Shown here one piece after another: positions 1 through 9,600 of a stretch of DNA of 25,113 nucleotides (position 1 is the first letter of the stretch; each line of letters opens with the position of its first letter). The notes beneath the pieces were generated by a model. That model had not been told where the DNA came from. It did no database searches and worked only from the letters and a program-made list of their open reading frames with translations. Source of the DNA: Intoshia linei (lineage: Eukaryota > Orthonectida > Rhopaluridae). The DNA is taken from positions 1 through 25,113 of the forward strand of contig LWCA01000514.1 of assembly GCA_001642005.1 (NCBI GenBank), written 5' to 3'. The position numbers were made by a program, and so were the translations under genes.

Positions 1-290
1 TATTTATAAAAATTTTTAGGATTGGACTGTTTTTACTTTATTTTTAATATTATATATTCATTCGTTCTTATAAATTTCAAAAAATGGAATCACAAAATTG
101 TTTGTAAAATTCTTTAGACAAATATTAACAAAATAAAATTAAGTGGAATAATTCAGTTTAAAGTAAAAAGGTAATGTGAAATGACGAGTCTATGGAGAAA
201 CAAGTTTAGAAAACACTCCTTTAAAGGATTAATAAAAATAAATAGTAGCATTTTTAAGTAGGGTTTTATTATTATATTATTTTTTGAATG
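1..290 (+). mobile_element. Helitron-like family, 3' part fragment
   Basis: The sequence from the window start to about 290 (TTTTTAGGATTGGACTGTTT and onward to TTTAAAGGATTAATAA) repeats at 3970-4080 and 20319-20560. It is the 3' third of the dispersed family. The terminal hairpin and CTAG end are missing. Confidence 0.6.
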
Positions 291-818
291 GAATTAAAAA
301 TATAATTTAAAATTATACAAGTTTAACTTAAAACTTAAATTTCAGATGGTCAGTGAAATGGTTAAATAAATAATTAAGTATCGTAAAAGCCTATGTCATA
401 GTATTACAGTGTACAATAACAAAATGTTACTAGCAGAAGGTGATAAATAGCTATTTTCAATAATAATTGTCAATTGACCTATTTATCATATATCACTCCC
501 CCGTAAAATTGTTTTAAAAATATAACTATAAAATATATAATCACAAGTGTTAAAAACGTTGGTGTATTTACTTTACAACGTAATGCATAATCGTGTCAAC
601 ATTGTTTGAATTTACAATGTTATATTTATATTCAATAAAATTTTATATGTAGATTGTACATTGTATTAACAGGAAACAAAATATCTAGTCTAAACTAAAA
701 GAAACATTACATTGGACAGTGGAATTGAACCAAAATCGAAAATAAATAAACGACTAAATTCTCAAATATAATATCTTTGGATACATTTATTATAAAATAA
801 TATTTGTTTAAATAAAAC
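291..818. other. Upstream region of the SelU-like gene, no recognised feature
   Basis: AT-rich sequence, presumably holding the promoter and 5' UTR. I see no clear TATA box or initiator that stands out from the AT background, no transposon match, and no coding segment. Confidence 0.4.
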
Positions 819-1624
819 ATGGATTGTGAAACAAATTTACAAAAAATTGAAGATTGTAAGGTTTTAAATGTCCAAGAAGATAAAAAGGTATTTTTGAAAA
901 ATAACATATCACCCTGTTTAAATCTAGGAATTATCTGCATCAGTCATGTGGAAAGATGATAAACATGACTATCATTTAATATATTTTATGCGCCGTTTTG
1001 GTTGACTATATTGTAGAAATTATCTTAATCTAATAAACAATCAAAAAAATATTTTGACTAATAAAAATGTTCGTATAGTAGTCTGCTCACCATCATTTAT
1101 TTCATATCATAATTATAAAAAAAGTAACACCATTGAAACTGGTAACAAAAATGTAAATTATATTGTATAATTATTTAGATACCTATGTGAACAAGTCTGG
1201 CGAAATTTACAATCTTCTAGATTTTATAATGTAATCTTTATACCAGTACAAACTTTTGTTTTTAAATTTGATTTATATCATAATTAGAATGAAAAAAACG
1301 GATTATTTGAGTTCTTTGATAGGAGTTTTGGCTCACCCCAGAGTACCATTTATTAATCATTATAATTATTGTTGTTGAAATTTTAAATATATACTAATAG
1401 GACTTGATTAAAAATAAAGGATTTGATATGCAGGGAAATTTATTCAGAAATGGTGGACTTTTATTGATTGACAAAGGTTATACAAATGTATATGAATCTT
1501 TAATACAATTATCTTTATAGATCAAAATGTTCTCGTTCACTATATCCAAAAACACCCTAAAGAACATTATACAATTGAGCAAATTTTTGAAAAATTATAT
1601 ATTGACAAGACACAAATAAAATAA
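819..1624 (+). CDS. Selenoprotein U / PRXL2-family thioredoxin-like protein, six exons, in-frame TGA as Sec49
   Basis: Exons are 819-887, 928-1141, 1179-1230, 1288-1342, 1401-1476 and 1521-1624. All introns (40, 37, 57, 58 and 44 nt) are GT..AG, the phases agree, and the sum is 570 nt (189 residues plus stop), close to the roughly 200 residues of PRXL2B. The N-terminal half carries the redox site RRFG-TGA-LYCR, where vertebrate PRXL2B has RRFG-C-x-x-C-R. The TGA at 1003-1005 is therefore the first residue of CxxC (UxxC). Later blocks also match the family: DLIKNKGFDMQGN, NGGLLLIDKDQNVLVHY and the C-terminal EQIFEKL. Known for the family: an AhpC/TSA-like thioredoxin fold; mammalian PRXL2B reduces prostaglandin H2 and prostamide H2; fish SelU members carry Sec. 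I infer a cytosolic redox enzyme. The start is the ATG at 819, giving a family-length N-terminus. A SECIS follows the stop. The alternative is a Cys-to-stop pseudogene, made unlikely by the otherwise intact frame. PRXL2B is the closest paralogue I recall, but the exact subfamily is not certain. Confidence 0.88.
1003..1005 (+). other. In-frame TGA, proposed selenocysteine codon (Sec49)
   Basis: The TGA lies inside exon 2 of the SelU/PRXL2-like gene. It replaces the first Cys of the family CxxC, three codons before the conserved TGT (1012-1014). The frame stays open for 45 further codons to the next splice donor and continues through four more homologous exons. Confidence 0.85.
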
Positions 1625-1634
1625 TGAGCAATTT

Positions 1635-1706
1635 TTATTAACTTGAAAGAACATGATAAATGTAAGACAAAATTAATTTATACATTTTGATGAATTTCAA
1701 TAATAA
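1635..1706 (+). promoter_or_regulatory. SECIS element in the 3' UTR of the SelU-like gene
   Basis: The element begins 11 nt after the TAA stop. Helix I pairs TTATTA (1635-1640) and TTGAAA (1643-1648) with TTTCAA (1695-1700) and TAATAA (1701-1706). An internal loop follows, then the quartet strands TGAT (1654-1657, preceded by A) and TGAT (1688-1691), giving U.U, G.A, A.G and U.U. Helix II is AAATGTA (1658-1664) with TACATTT (1681-1687), seven perfect pairs, with possible G.U and A-U pairs beyond a mismatch. The apical loop holds AAAA (1669-1672), 11 nt after the quartet, as eukaryotic SECIS elements require. It would recruit SBP2/eEFSec to decode the UGA as Sec. Confidence 0.85.
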
Positions 1707-1707
1707 A
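1702..1707 (+). terminator. AATAAA poly(A) signal of the SelU-like gene
   Basis: AATAAA sits 77 nt after the stop, overlapping the last bases of SECIS helix I. It is the first AATAAA downstream that leaves the SECIS inside the mRNA. An earlier AATAAA-like string overlaps the stop itself (AAATAAAATAA) and would exclude the SECIS. Confidence 0.5.
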
Positions 1708-1709
1708 TA

Positions 1710-1715
1710 TTTATT
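1710..1715 (-). terminator. AATAAA poly(A) signal of the 248-residue gene
   Basis: On the minus strand AATAAA follows the TAA at 1739 by 23 nt. It is separated by two bases from the plus-strand AATAAA of the convergent SelU-like gene, so the two 3' UTRs overlap and the SECIS DNA is shared. Confidence 0.55.
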
Positions 1716-1738
1716 GTTATAACAATGTAGTTAATAAT

Positions 1739-4700
1739 TTATTTTTTTGGGGAGTTTTTAATGCATTCTTTTATTGCTTTCTTTGAGCCTTCGTTGTTTT
1801 GAAGATATGCAAAATATACAGCTCTCATGTTTCTACGAATGTTTTTGGAGTATTTGGTGAATTGATCTAAACCGGTTGAATAAAAGTATTCTTTTGTCTG
1901 TTCATATTGATGTTGAATGTTTTGACTTGCACCGTTGCTGTATTTATCTTTTATAACTTTTCTAATTGTAATTATTTTATTATACACTCAGTATTACAAA
2001 AACGAAAGATTAATTTAAAAACCTCAACATTGCAGTGTCGTCATGAGATAAATTTTTATTTTTTTTTACTGGAATTAACGGCATTTCCAATATTGGTATT
2101 TCTGGTTGTTTTACTCCATGTTTGATGTGTCTATATCTAAAAAATATAATTATTAAAATTAATCATGATTATTAATTATTTTTATATATTAGCAGTCAAA
2201 TTTTCTTTGTTTATATTGTTCATATTAAATACGGAATTTAGTTTCCGCTACCGCAAACGGGTTACCGGTAGTGAAAAGTAGAAAAAGTACCGTCTCCAAT
2301 AAATAATTTAATATTTTAAAATGCTTCATACACATATTTTTGTTACGATTTAACATAATTTGACCTGAATTTGATGATTTAAAATATATTTTAAAATAGA
2401 CTGCTTAAAATATAAACAATTGACATACATAAGCTTTAAATGTTAGTCAGTAACTAATAGATAAAAGTAAATAAGAATTGAAATTATTCCTAATATTAAA
2501 TAAATTTTTATCTATTAAAGTGAAATAACATCAAATTAATACACTAATATATAAAAAAATTTACATGTCCGCTTCGAATTTTCAATGTCTTTACATAACT
2601 CGAAGTTGGAAAGTGAAAATTCTGCACTAGACATGTAAATAACTATTATTAATATTGAAATGTTTCACCGTATAAACTAACCGGGACTTTAGTGTAGAAA
2701 CTATTTTAGTTGATTTAACAAATTCAATGTTAATTTTTAAATTTGTTATTCTAATTTTGTTTTGAATCGGCACAGTATTTTTAATGCTCTCATATAAGAT
2801 ATCAATATAATTCTAACTTATATAATATGCTACGCGATTTTTGTTTGTGGGAGTCTGTGTGTTGCGCTTTATTGAAATAACTACCAGTCTTAGAATTTTT
2901 TGAAGAACACATTTCAATTACAGTTTTTTGCGGTACGTATATTAAAATAAATTTCAACCTACCAATATAGCATTTTACGGGTCAAAAATCTTAGTTGTCC
3001 CCCTTTTTGAAAATCAAACGAGTTGGAAAATTTAAAAAAATATATACGCTGATGCGGATTTTAAAATCATAAACATTATCATAATTTTAAATGCTGATGC
3101 GGATTTTAAAATCATAAACATTATCATAAATTTAAATTTAAAAAAATACACTGATGCGGATTTTAAAATCATAAACATTATCATAAATTTAAATTTAAAA
3201 AAATTATATTTTCAAAGTCAAAACCACAAACTACCCTTCATTTTTTAATGAAAACAGCCCTAGAATTTCAAAAAATTTACAGGTGGTACAGTTGTATCCT
3301 GTTAACACACACAGAAAATTTCAATCCGAATAAGTGACGACTTCATGGTCAAAAAAGCATTTTATTAGTCATATATTTTTNATGCTCTCATATAAGATAT
3401 CAATATAATTCAATATAAACAAAAAATGTGAAATAATTAACGGTCAGAAAATTAAAAAAAAAGATTATTCTGATAGAACTTATTCCAGTTCATATAAATA
3501 CAAAATTTCAATCCCAGAAATCTAGCATTCCCGGTGAAAAATAATTTTTAATATATTATCAACCAATATTTTTTTTTAAATTTGTCCATTAAAATCAAAA
3601 ATTGAAAATGTAAATATTGATTTTACAATTTCAAAAAAAATGTGTAATAAACGTCTACACATTTCCAATAAAGAAATATGGGTGAAAATCTATATAATTC
3701 ATTCCTTCGAAATTTTTATTTTCAAAACAACAACGAAACTAAAAGTAATACAACTTTGTTATTATCATTTTTATATTTATTACAATCCTTTGCAATATTT
3801 GTAAAATTCGACTGAAATGTTTATATTGTGAAGATTCGGTTAATTATTGATACATAATTGGTATTCTTAGGTATTTATTAAATTGTTACTGCATATGTAT
3901 CATTACATTGAAAATGACAAAATAGGTTTTTATAATTTTATTTTTTCTGGAATTTATGCTATTTTGACAAATTTTTAGGATTGGACTGTTTTTACTTTAT
4001 TTTAATATTATACACATTCTGTTTAATAAATTTAAAAAAATGGGATAACAATTGTTTTTAAAAAATAGAATTTGTAGAATTTCATATGTAAACATTTATA
4101 TTGTACGTAATATACTTGTTTGTTGTTTTAAAATTTAAAACATAAAATTTTTTAGAATGTGAAAAACACTAATAAATAATAGTATGTATGATATAAATTA
4201 CTTTGTATGTTTTTTAATAGAGGGTTTTTTGTATTTCACCATTTCACTATCATCGTGGTCTAATGAGTAGTCCTTCCATGGATCACAAATTTCGTAAGCT
4301 GTGTTTTTAACATAATAGTCATGATCTTTGACAACATTTTTCTGTAAATTTAATTAATACTTATTCATTATACATGACTGCGTGTGGGTTTAAAAGGTAC
4401 AGTAATGGAAGATTGTAAATGTTACAGGCAAAATTTGAATATTTGAAAATTGCCTGGATTTGAATTTTACGGGCATGCAACAGGCAATTTTCAAATTATA
4501 AACGTTGTATTCAATTTCAATTGATGTAAAACATTAAGTGTTGATAAATATTTGGAATATTATGAAAGACTGATAAAATTACAAAATAATGTAAATGAAC
4601 CCAGAATAAAAAATGATTGGAACATTTTGAACAAGTATTATTTCAATTTTGGTTACACTCATTAATATTAAATTAGGTACAAATTGATAGCTGAATTGAT

Positions 4701-6163
4701 ACATTAATTATTTAGGTCAAATTTGCAATGTTAAATTTTTTATATTATATGTTAATTTTAAATGTTATATATTTCATTTTTATTTAACTGTAGTTTATGT
4801 AAGTAATGGTAACTTTATTAAATTCTTAGCATAATTTGAACCGAAAAAATTTAAATTTAAAGAATAAGATAGTAAAATGTCTTATTGACAAGGAAGAGTG
4901 AAGTTTTTGAGATTAAAATTTATCTTACGTTTTTTGTCGAATAAAACTGACTTATAAAATTGGTTTTTGAAATTTATTCTATTAATTCCCTTCTTATCCT
5001 TACTTACATATAAAGTAAACTGGTTAAAAATGTATGTTTGTCTGTTTATTTGTTCCAGTTTATTTAAGAAGGTAAGGGGAGCCGAGTTTTAGAAATTCCA
5101 TATTTCTATAACAGTTATTCCAGAGTGATGTTTTATCGCTAATTCCAATTTCAGAAATTGATTCCTTCAAGGTTAAAAACTCCAATTGTCTTTTTTTTTG
5201 AAATTCAAACACGTCATAGAATTATAAAAATTACACATTCTAATAAAAAGTTTTAAATTGATCAATATTATGATAATTTTCAATTTCAAAATATTATATC
5301 TTCACGGCCAAAACCACAAATTACCCTTTTTTGTAAAAATTAAGAAGGTTCTAGAATTGTTGTTAAAAAATCTAGATGCTGTTTGTACGTAGTACATAAC
5401 AGTCAACTAGTATGATATAAAGGTAATGGTAACATTTTTATGAAAGATTTTATTATTAAATTTATTATATTGTACAATTAAAAGTAAACTATATGTACTG
5501 CTAGCTAATTTTTGTACAAATTAGACAACAGTCAAGCGAGTTTCGTTGATAATTAAAAAACTTATTAGCTTGTATATAAAAAACAATAAAAAGATTATCT
5601 TATGAACTAATTTATAAGAAACCTATTATATAGTATATGTATGGTTACATAAATTGAAAAGTTTAAGAGCATCATGGACCAGTTGCTAAAAGCAGCGGAC
5701 CATATTTTGACAAATACGGTCCGCTTAATCTGTATGGTCTTTAGTAAGGACTCCTTACAGTATTAGCTATAATACGACAACTGAGAAAATAGCATAATCG
5801 ATAGTTATTAATTATACATATATAAATTATTCGAATATATTTAAAAGGTAGAAAACGCTTTTCAACATTATAGATTCACCATTACTTTCGATAGGGTTCT
5901 CCAATCGAATCGTTTCCAAACGACAATTTTTGTAAATAAAAATAATTACATTTGTATTCTCAATTAAATCTAACGGTATGGAAATATCTTTATAAGCAGT
6001 TAATGGGTTATATAGATAAGGTTGAAAATCTTGTCTGAAAATATTTTAGAAATATATAATTTCCAAAAAACCTTGATTTTTTTTCATTTTCTTCCTTCAG
6101 AATTTTTTCCATATCTTTTTCATAACCTTTAATAACATTGTATAAACTGTCCAAATTAGACAT
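1739..6163 (-). CDS. Unrecognised five-exon gene, predicted 248-residue charged protein
   Basis: The proposed exons in transcript order are 6072-6163 (ATG at 6163), 5857-6034, 4202-4341, 2023-2136 and 1739-1961 (TAA). Introns are 37, 1515, 2065 and 61 nt, all GT..AG, phases agree, and the total is 747 nt. The protein starts MSNLDSLYNVIKGYEKD with a short Lys/Glu-rich helix, then a more hydrophobic stretch (IENTNVIIFIYKNC), an acidic part (PWKDYSLDHDDSEM), a Lys/Pro-rich linker (VKQPEIPILEMPLIP) and a basic helical C-terminus ending IKNSPKK. There is no signal peptide and no clear membrane segment. I recognise no family. The donor of exon 2 is uncertain: GTTTTC after AGC (5857) is weak, and GTAATT after ENTN is an in-phase alternative. 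Exon 3 could instead read to a TAA at 4198, but donor AA|GTAATT joins it in phase to the next exon. It lies about 150 bp downstream of IQCH on the same strand. Confidence 0.6.
2812..4110 (+). mobile_element. Helitron-like non-autonomous element, long copy with 5' end
   Basis: The 5' end is TCTAACTTATATAATATGC, followed by ACGCGATTTTTGTTTGTG. The body matches the copies at 8958, 13092, 16679 and 19575: CTTACGGGTCAAAAATC, AAACGAGTTGG, CAGCCCTAGAATTTC, GTGAAATAATTAACGG and CATTCCCGGTG blocks in order. The 3' terminal hairpin and CTAG end are not seen. It lies in intron 3 of the minus-strand 248-residue gene. Confidence 0.65.
3049..3206 (+). repeat. Three tandem copies of a 45-57 bp unit inside the Helitron-like element
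   Basis: Units start with CTGATGCGGATTTTAAAATC at 3049, 3094 and 3151. The other copies of the element (for example 13323 and 16927) have this unit once, so the triplication is private to this copy. Confidence 0.85.
4997..5410 (+). mobile_element. Short Helitron-like element with both ends
   Basis: Starts TCCTTACTTACATATAAAG after an A and ends ...AACTAG before a T, i.e. the A^T insertion of Helitrons. The 3' part has the hairpin CTGTTTGTACG/GTACATAACAG a few bases before CTAG. At 414 bp, with no coding capacity, it is a non-autonomous derivative. It lies in intron 2 of the 248-residue gene. Confidence 0.7.
5695..5724 (-). repeat. Perfectly folding 30-nt hairpin in an intron
   Basis: GCGGACC...GGTCCGC arms with a 4-nt loop. 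On the plus strand there is one A.C mismatch. On the minus strand, which is the sense strand of the host gene, that position becomes a G.U pair, giving a 13-bp stem. It may be a transposon end or a structured RNA; I cannot tell which. Confidence 0.5.
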
Positions 6164-6314
6164 TTTTTGTTGTTAATATGTTTTGGATATTAAATTTAAA
6201 TTTAAAAATAAAAAAATTTAACAATTAATTTGAAATCTAGATTACCACTCTGCGTTAATTATAAATTAGATCAAGGACTATATAAATTAAAATTTTATTT
6301 TATCAAACAATAAA

Positions 6315-6654
6315 TTAGATCGCGTCTTTTGCAATTTCAAAGTTTTTTTCAGCAAGTTTTAACATTTTTTCCAAACTGTTTTTTAATGTCTATTTTTTAA
6401 ATGTTTTATACATGTACTTTTGAAAATGTTTAAATTAGTTTTACCATAAAATTGTTTGATCCTTGCATGGTTTTTGATGATATTTCTTGGTGAATAATTA
6501 CCAAATTTTTTATATATTTTTTTAAGGCATCTACTATGTTGTCACTGACAGTACTACATTTCTTTTTATTATTTTAATTTATATTTATATACATCATTCC
6601 CAAGTATTGGCGGTATTTTGCATCTACTATTGCGAATGATGTTCCAATTCTTTG
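6315..6654 (-). CDS. IQCH: IQCH exons 15-17 and C-terminus: 6593-6654, 6445-6553, 6315-6389
   Basis: Exon 15 encodes QRIGTSFAIVDAKYRQYLGM. Exon 16 completes I and continues TVSDNIVDALKKYIKNLVII, then HQEISSKTMQGSNNFM. Exon 17 encodes TLKNSLEKMLKLAEKNFEIA and KDAI, then TAA. The introns are 39 and 55 nt. The 39-nt intron needs the acceptor TGTAG at 6554-6558, because only that join restores GMITVSD as in the family. A minus-strand AATAAA lies at 6294-6299. Confidence 0.9.
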
Positions 6655-9600
6655 CTAAATTTTTTTCATTATTTAATTGTCATGTATAGATTATTTTTAA
6701 TTTTTGAACTTTTTTATTATGTATTAATTATGGGGAAATTTAAAACTTCAAGTTTGGGATACATTTTAATTTAGATTGAATTGAGTTTTAATTAATTTAG
6801 TTACTTTTCAAATGAACTAATAGATTTAGAATGTTATGCAAAATTTTATAAACCATGATCCTATTCGACTATAATCAGTAAATGTTCAAAGTAATTAATA
6901 CCAAATAAATATAACATACATATAAACAAGGCTATGAACTATATATGTTATATACAATGTATATTATACCTTAGTATGCATTATTTTGTATTATAATTAT
7001 AATACAATACATTCAATTAATAAATAAGTATTTATTAAGTGATATACATTAGACCAGTGGTTTTCAACCAGGGGGTCGCAACCGCTTAGGGGTCGTGAGA
7101 ATTTGAAAATTTTATGAATATATCTACATTTTATTTATTTATTTATTTTTATTTTAATATAATATTGACAGTAATAATGTCACGGAAATATTTTTACATT
7201 CTGTATTACAATTTTAAATGTTCTTCTTCACTCAGTATATAAACTATTTTAATAAATAAATAGTTACATAAATAAACTAAATAATAAAGTAATAGATTTA
7301 ATAAATGATTCCACTGCACGAATATTTTCTATGAAAAACCATGAGTACTTTTTGGTGTGATATGATTGATTTATATCCAAATTTATTTACGATTACTTTG
7401 AGATTGCTACTATCTTTTTTGTCGACTTATCTGTGTGAAGCAAGATTTTATACGCTTGTTCATATAAAAACAAAGTCAATAAACTGATTAAATGTTAAAA
7501 AGCATATGAGGCTCGCCTTATCGCATATACTGCCCAGGATATATATAATTGTAGCTAAAATCCAACCTCAAATTTCACACGATAAAAATAAATGTAGTTA
7601 TTATAATAATACATTTTACTGAGCAGTGCTCAGTGAGCACAGAATAAAATATAAATAAAACTGAATATGCTTTTTTAATAATTTTGTTTATGTGAATTTA
7701 TATGATGCTTGCAATATATAGAACATTTTTGGGTGGCGAAACTAAAAAGGTTGAAAACCACTGCATTAGACGTTTTATAAATAAATGTTTAATTGTCATT
7801 TTTTGGTATAAATCAACACTTACGCCAGTGTCTACCGGTGGGGTTAATTTAAAATTTTATCTGGGTTTCGATAGTCCTCGAATAAATATATTTAAAAAAA
7901 ACTAGAATACATCGGCATATATCAATGAACCAGCCTTAAACCACAAGAAATAATCAAAAAAAAGTGTACACAGTAGCGTGTACATTATGTGGAGAGGGCC
8001 AAGCCCTCATTACTGTCCTATCATTCTAAAATAATAGGTTGCATTAGAAAAAAAATTAGTAAGGTGGGACTAATTTTTTGCTGCATGGGTACGGTTATTA
8101 TATATATACAGTCATAGAGTAAAATAATAATAAATATAGCGGCGGTATTGATAGATCTAACTGTATATATAACGGGCAATTTTTTCAATGTTCTGTGGTG
8201 CAATGAAACGGCAAAAATGATCCAAGGAGATATAAAAATATATTTCAGGTTAAAAATTGAATTAAAATTACATTTATATCATAACCGATAGTATTTGCTC
8301 TGCACATTTGGAAAAATACGCCATATTGTATAACAGAAAGATTTGAATGAAATAGTTGGTTCGATGCTATAACGGATCTACAATTTGGTCTTGGGTCAAT
8401 CTAAATAATATATAATGCACACTATTATTATTATTATGTGTATATAATATATACTATATATGCACAATATTGTATGATATGTATAATAATAACATAATGC
8501 AATATATTATATTCAGTTTTACTCATATAAAGAAGTATACGAGACGTGCCCAAATGTGTTCCCGCGTAAAAATAGTCGTTATAAGGGATTCATTAGAAAG
8601 GTAATAATCATTAAAGAAATAGTATTTACTTAGAGTTGGAAGGATCACCATTTAAAATGAAATGTTATAAACTAAACGCATAATAAATAAAGATTAGCAT
8701 TCAATAAATAATCTCACTAAAATGAAAAATAGATTTTACTCAAGTTTAAAGTTTTTGAAACACCTAAAAGTTGATTTTGCAGATTAGGTGTGCATACACC
8801 AGGTTAAGAACCAATGATATAGATCGGAAATTTGCAACGTGTGACTCGAAAGTCATTTTTAAAATTTTATATGGGATAGTACAGTAGAATCCGCTTAGTG
8901 ATCAAAAATTCGATTAAATTCAATACTCATTTTTTTGATATTGTAGGATATATATAATCCTTACTTATTATATAATATATATATATAATATTACTTAATA
9001 TATAATATGCTACGCAATATTTGTTTGTGTGTGTTCCACTTTATTGAAATAACTACCAGTCTTAGAATTCTATAAAGTCCACATTTCAATTAATTTTTTC
9101 CGGGACATATAATAAGATAAATTTTAACCTTCCAAACTCACATCTTACGGGTCAAAAACCCTAATTGTCCTTTTTTTGAAAATTAAACGAGTTGGAGAAT
9201 TTAAAAAAAATACAGGTGGTACAGTGATATCCTGTTAGCACACACAAAAATTTTCAATTTGAATAAGTGACACCTTCACGGTCAAAAAAGCATTTTATTA
9301 GTCATATATTTTTTTCCGAAATATTTTATTAAAACAAAAAATGTGAAATAATTAACAGGTCCGAAAATTAAAAAAAAAAATTATTCTGATAGAACTTATT
9401 CCAGTTGATATAAATTTCCGAAAATTAAAAAAAATAAAATATTCTGATAGAGCTTATTTCAGTTGATATAAATACAAAATTTTAACCCCAGAAATCTACG
9501 CATTCCCGGTGAAAAATAATTTTTAATATATTATCAACCAATATTTTTAAAATATTTCGATTAAAATAAAAATTGAAAATATAAATATTGATCCTACAAT

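Noticed and set aside
707-940. Minus-strand open frame opposite the SelU exons
   Set aside because: Shadow of exons 1-2 on the other strand, Phe/Ile-rich with no homology.
819-1624. Reading the TGA at 1003 as a nonsense mutation in a pseudogene
   Set aside because: Five downstream exon segments keep frame, splice sites and family residues, and a SECIS is present on the correct strand directly after the stop. A pseudogene would not be expected to keep all of these. I keep a small residual doubt.
7702-7905. Plus-strand open frame of 67 codons
   Set aside because: It spans the right terminal repeat of the 7055-7763 MITE and its target duplication.
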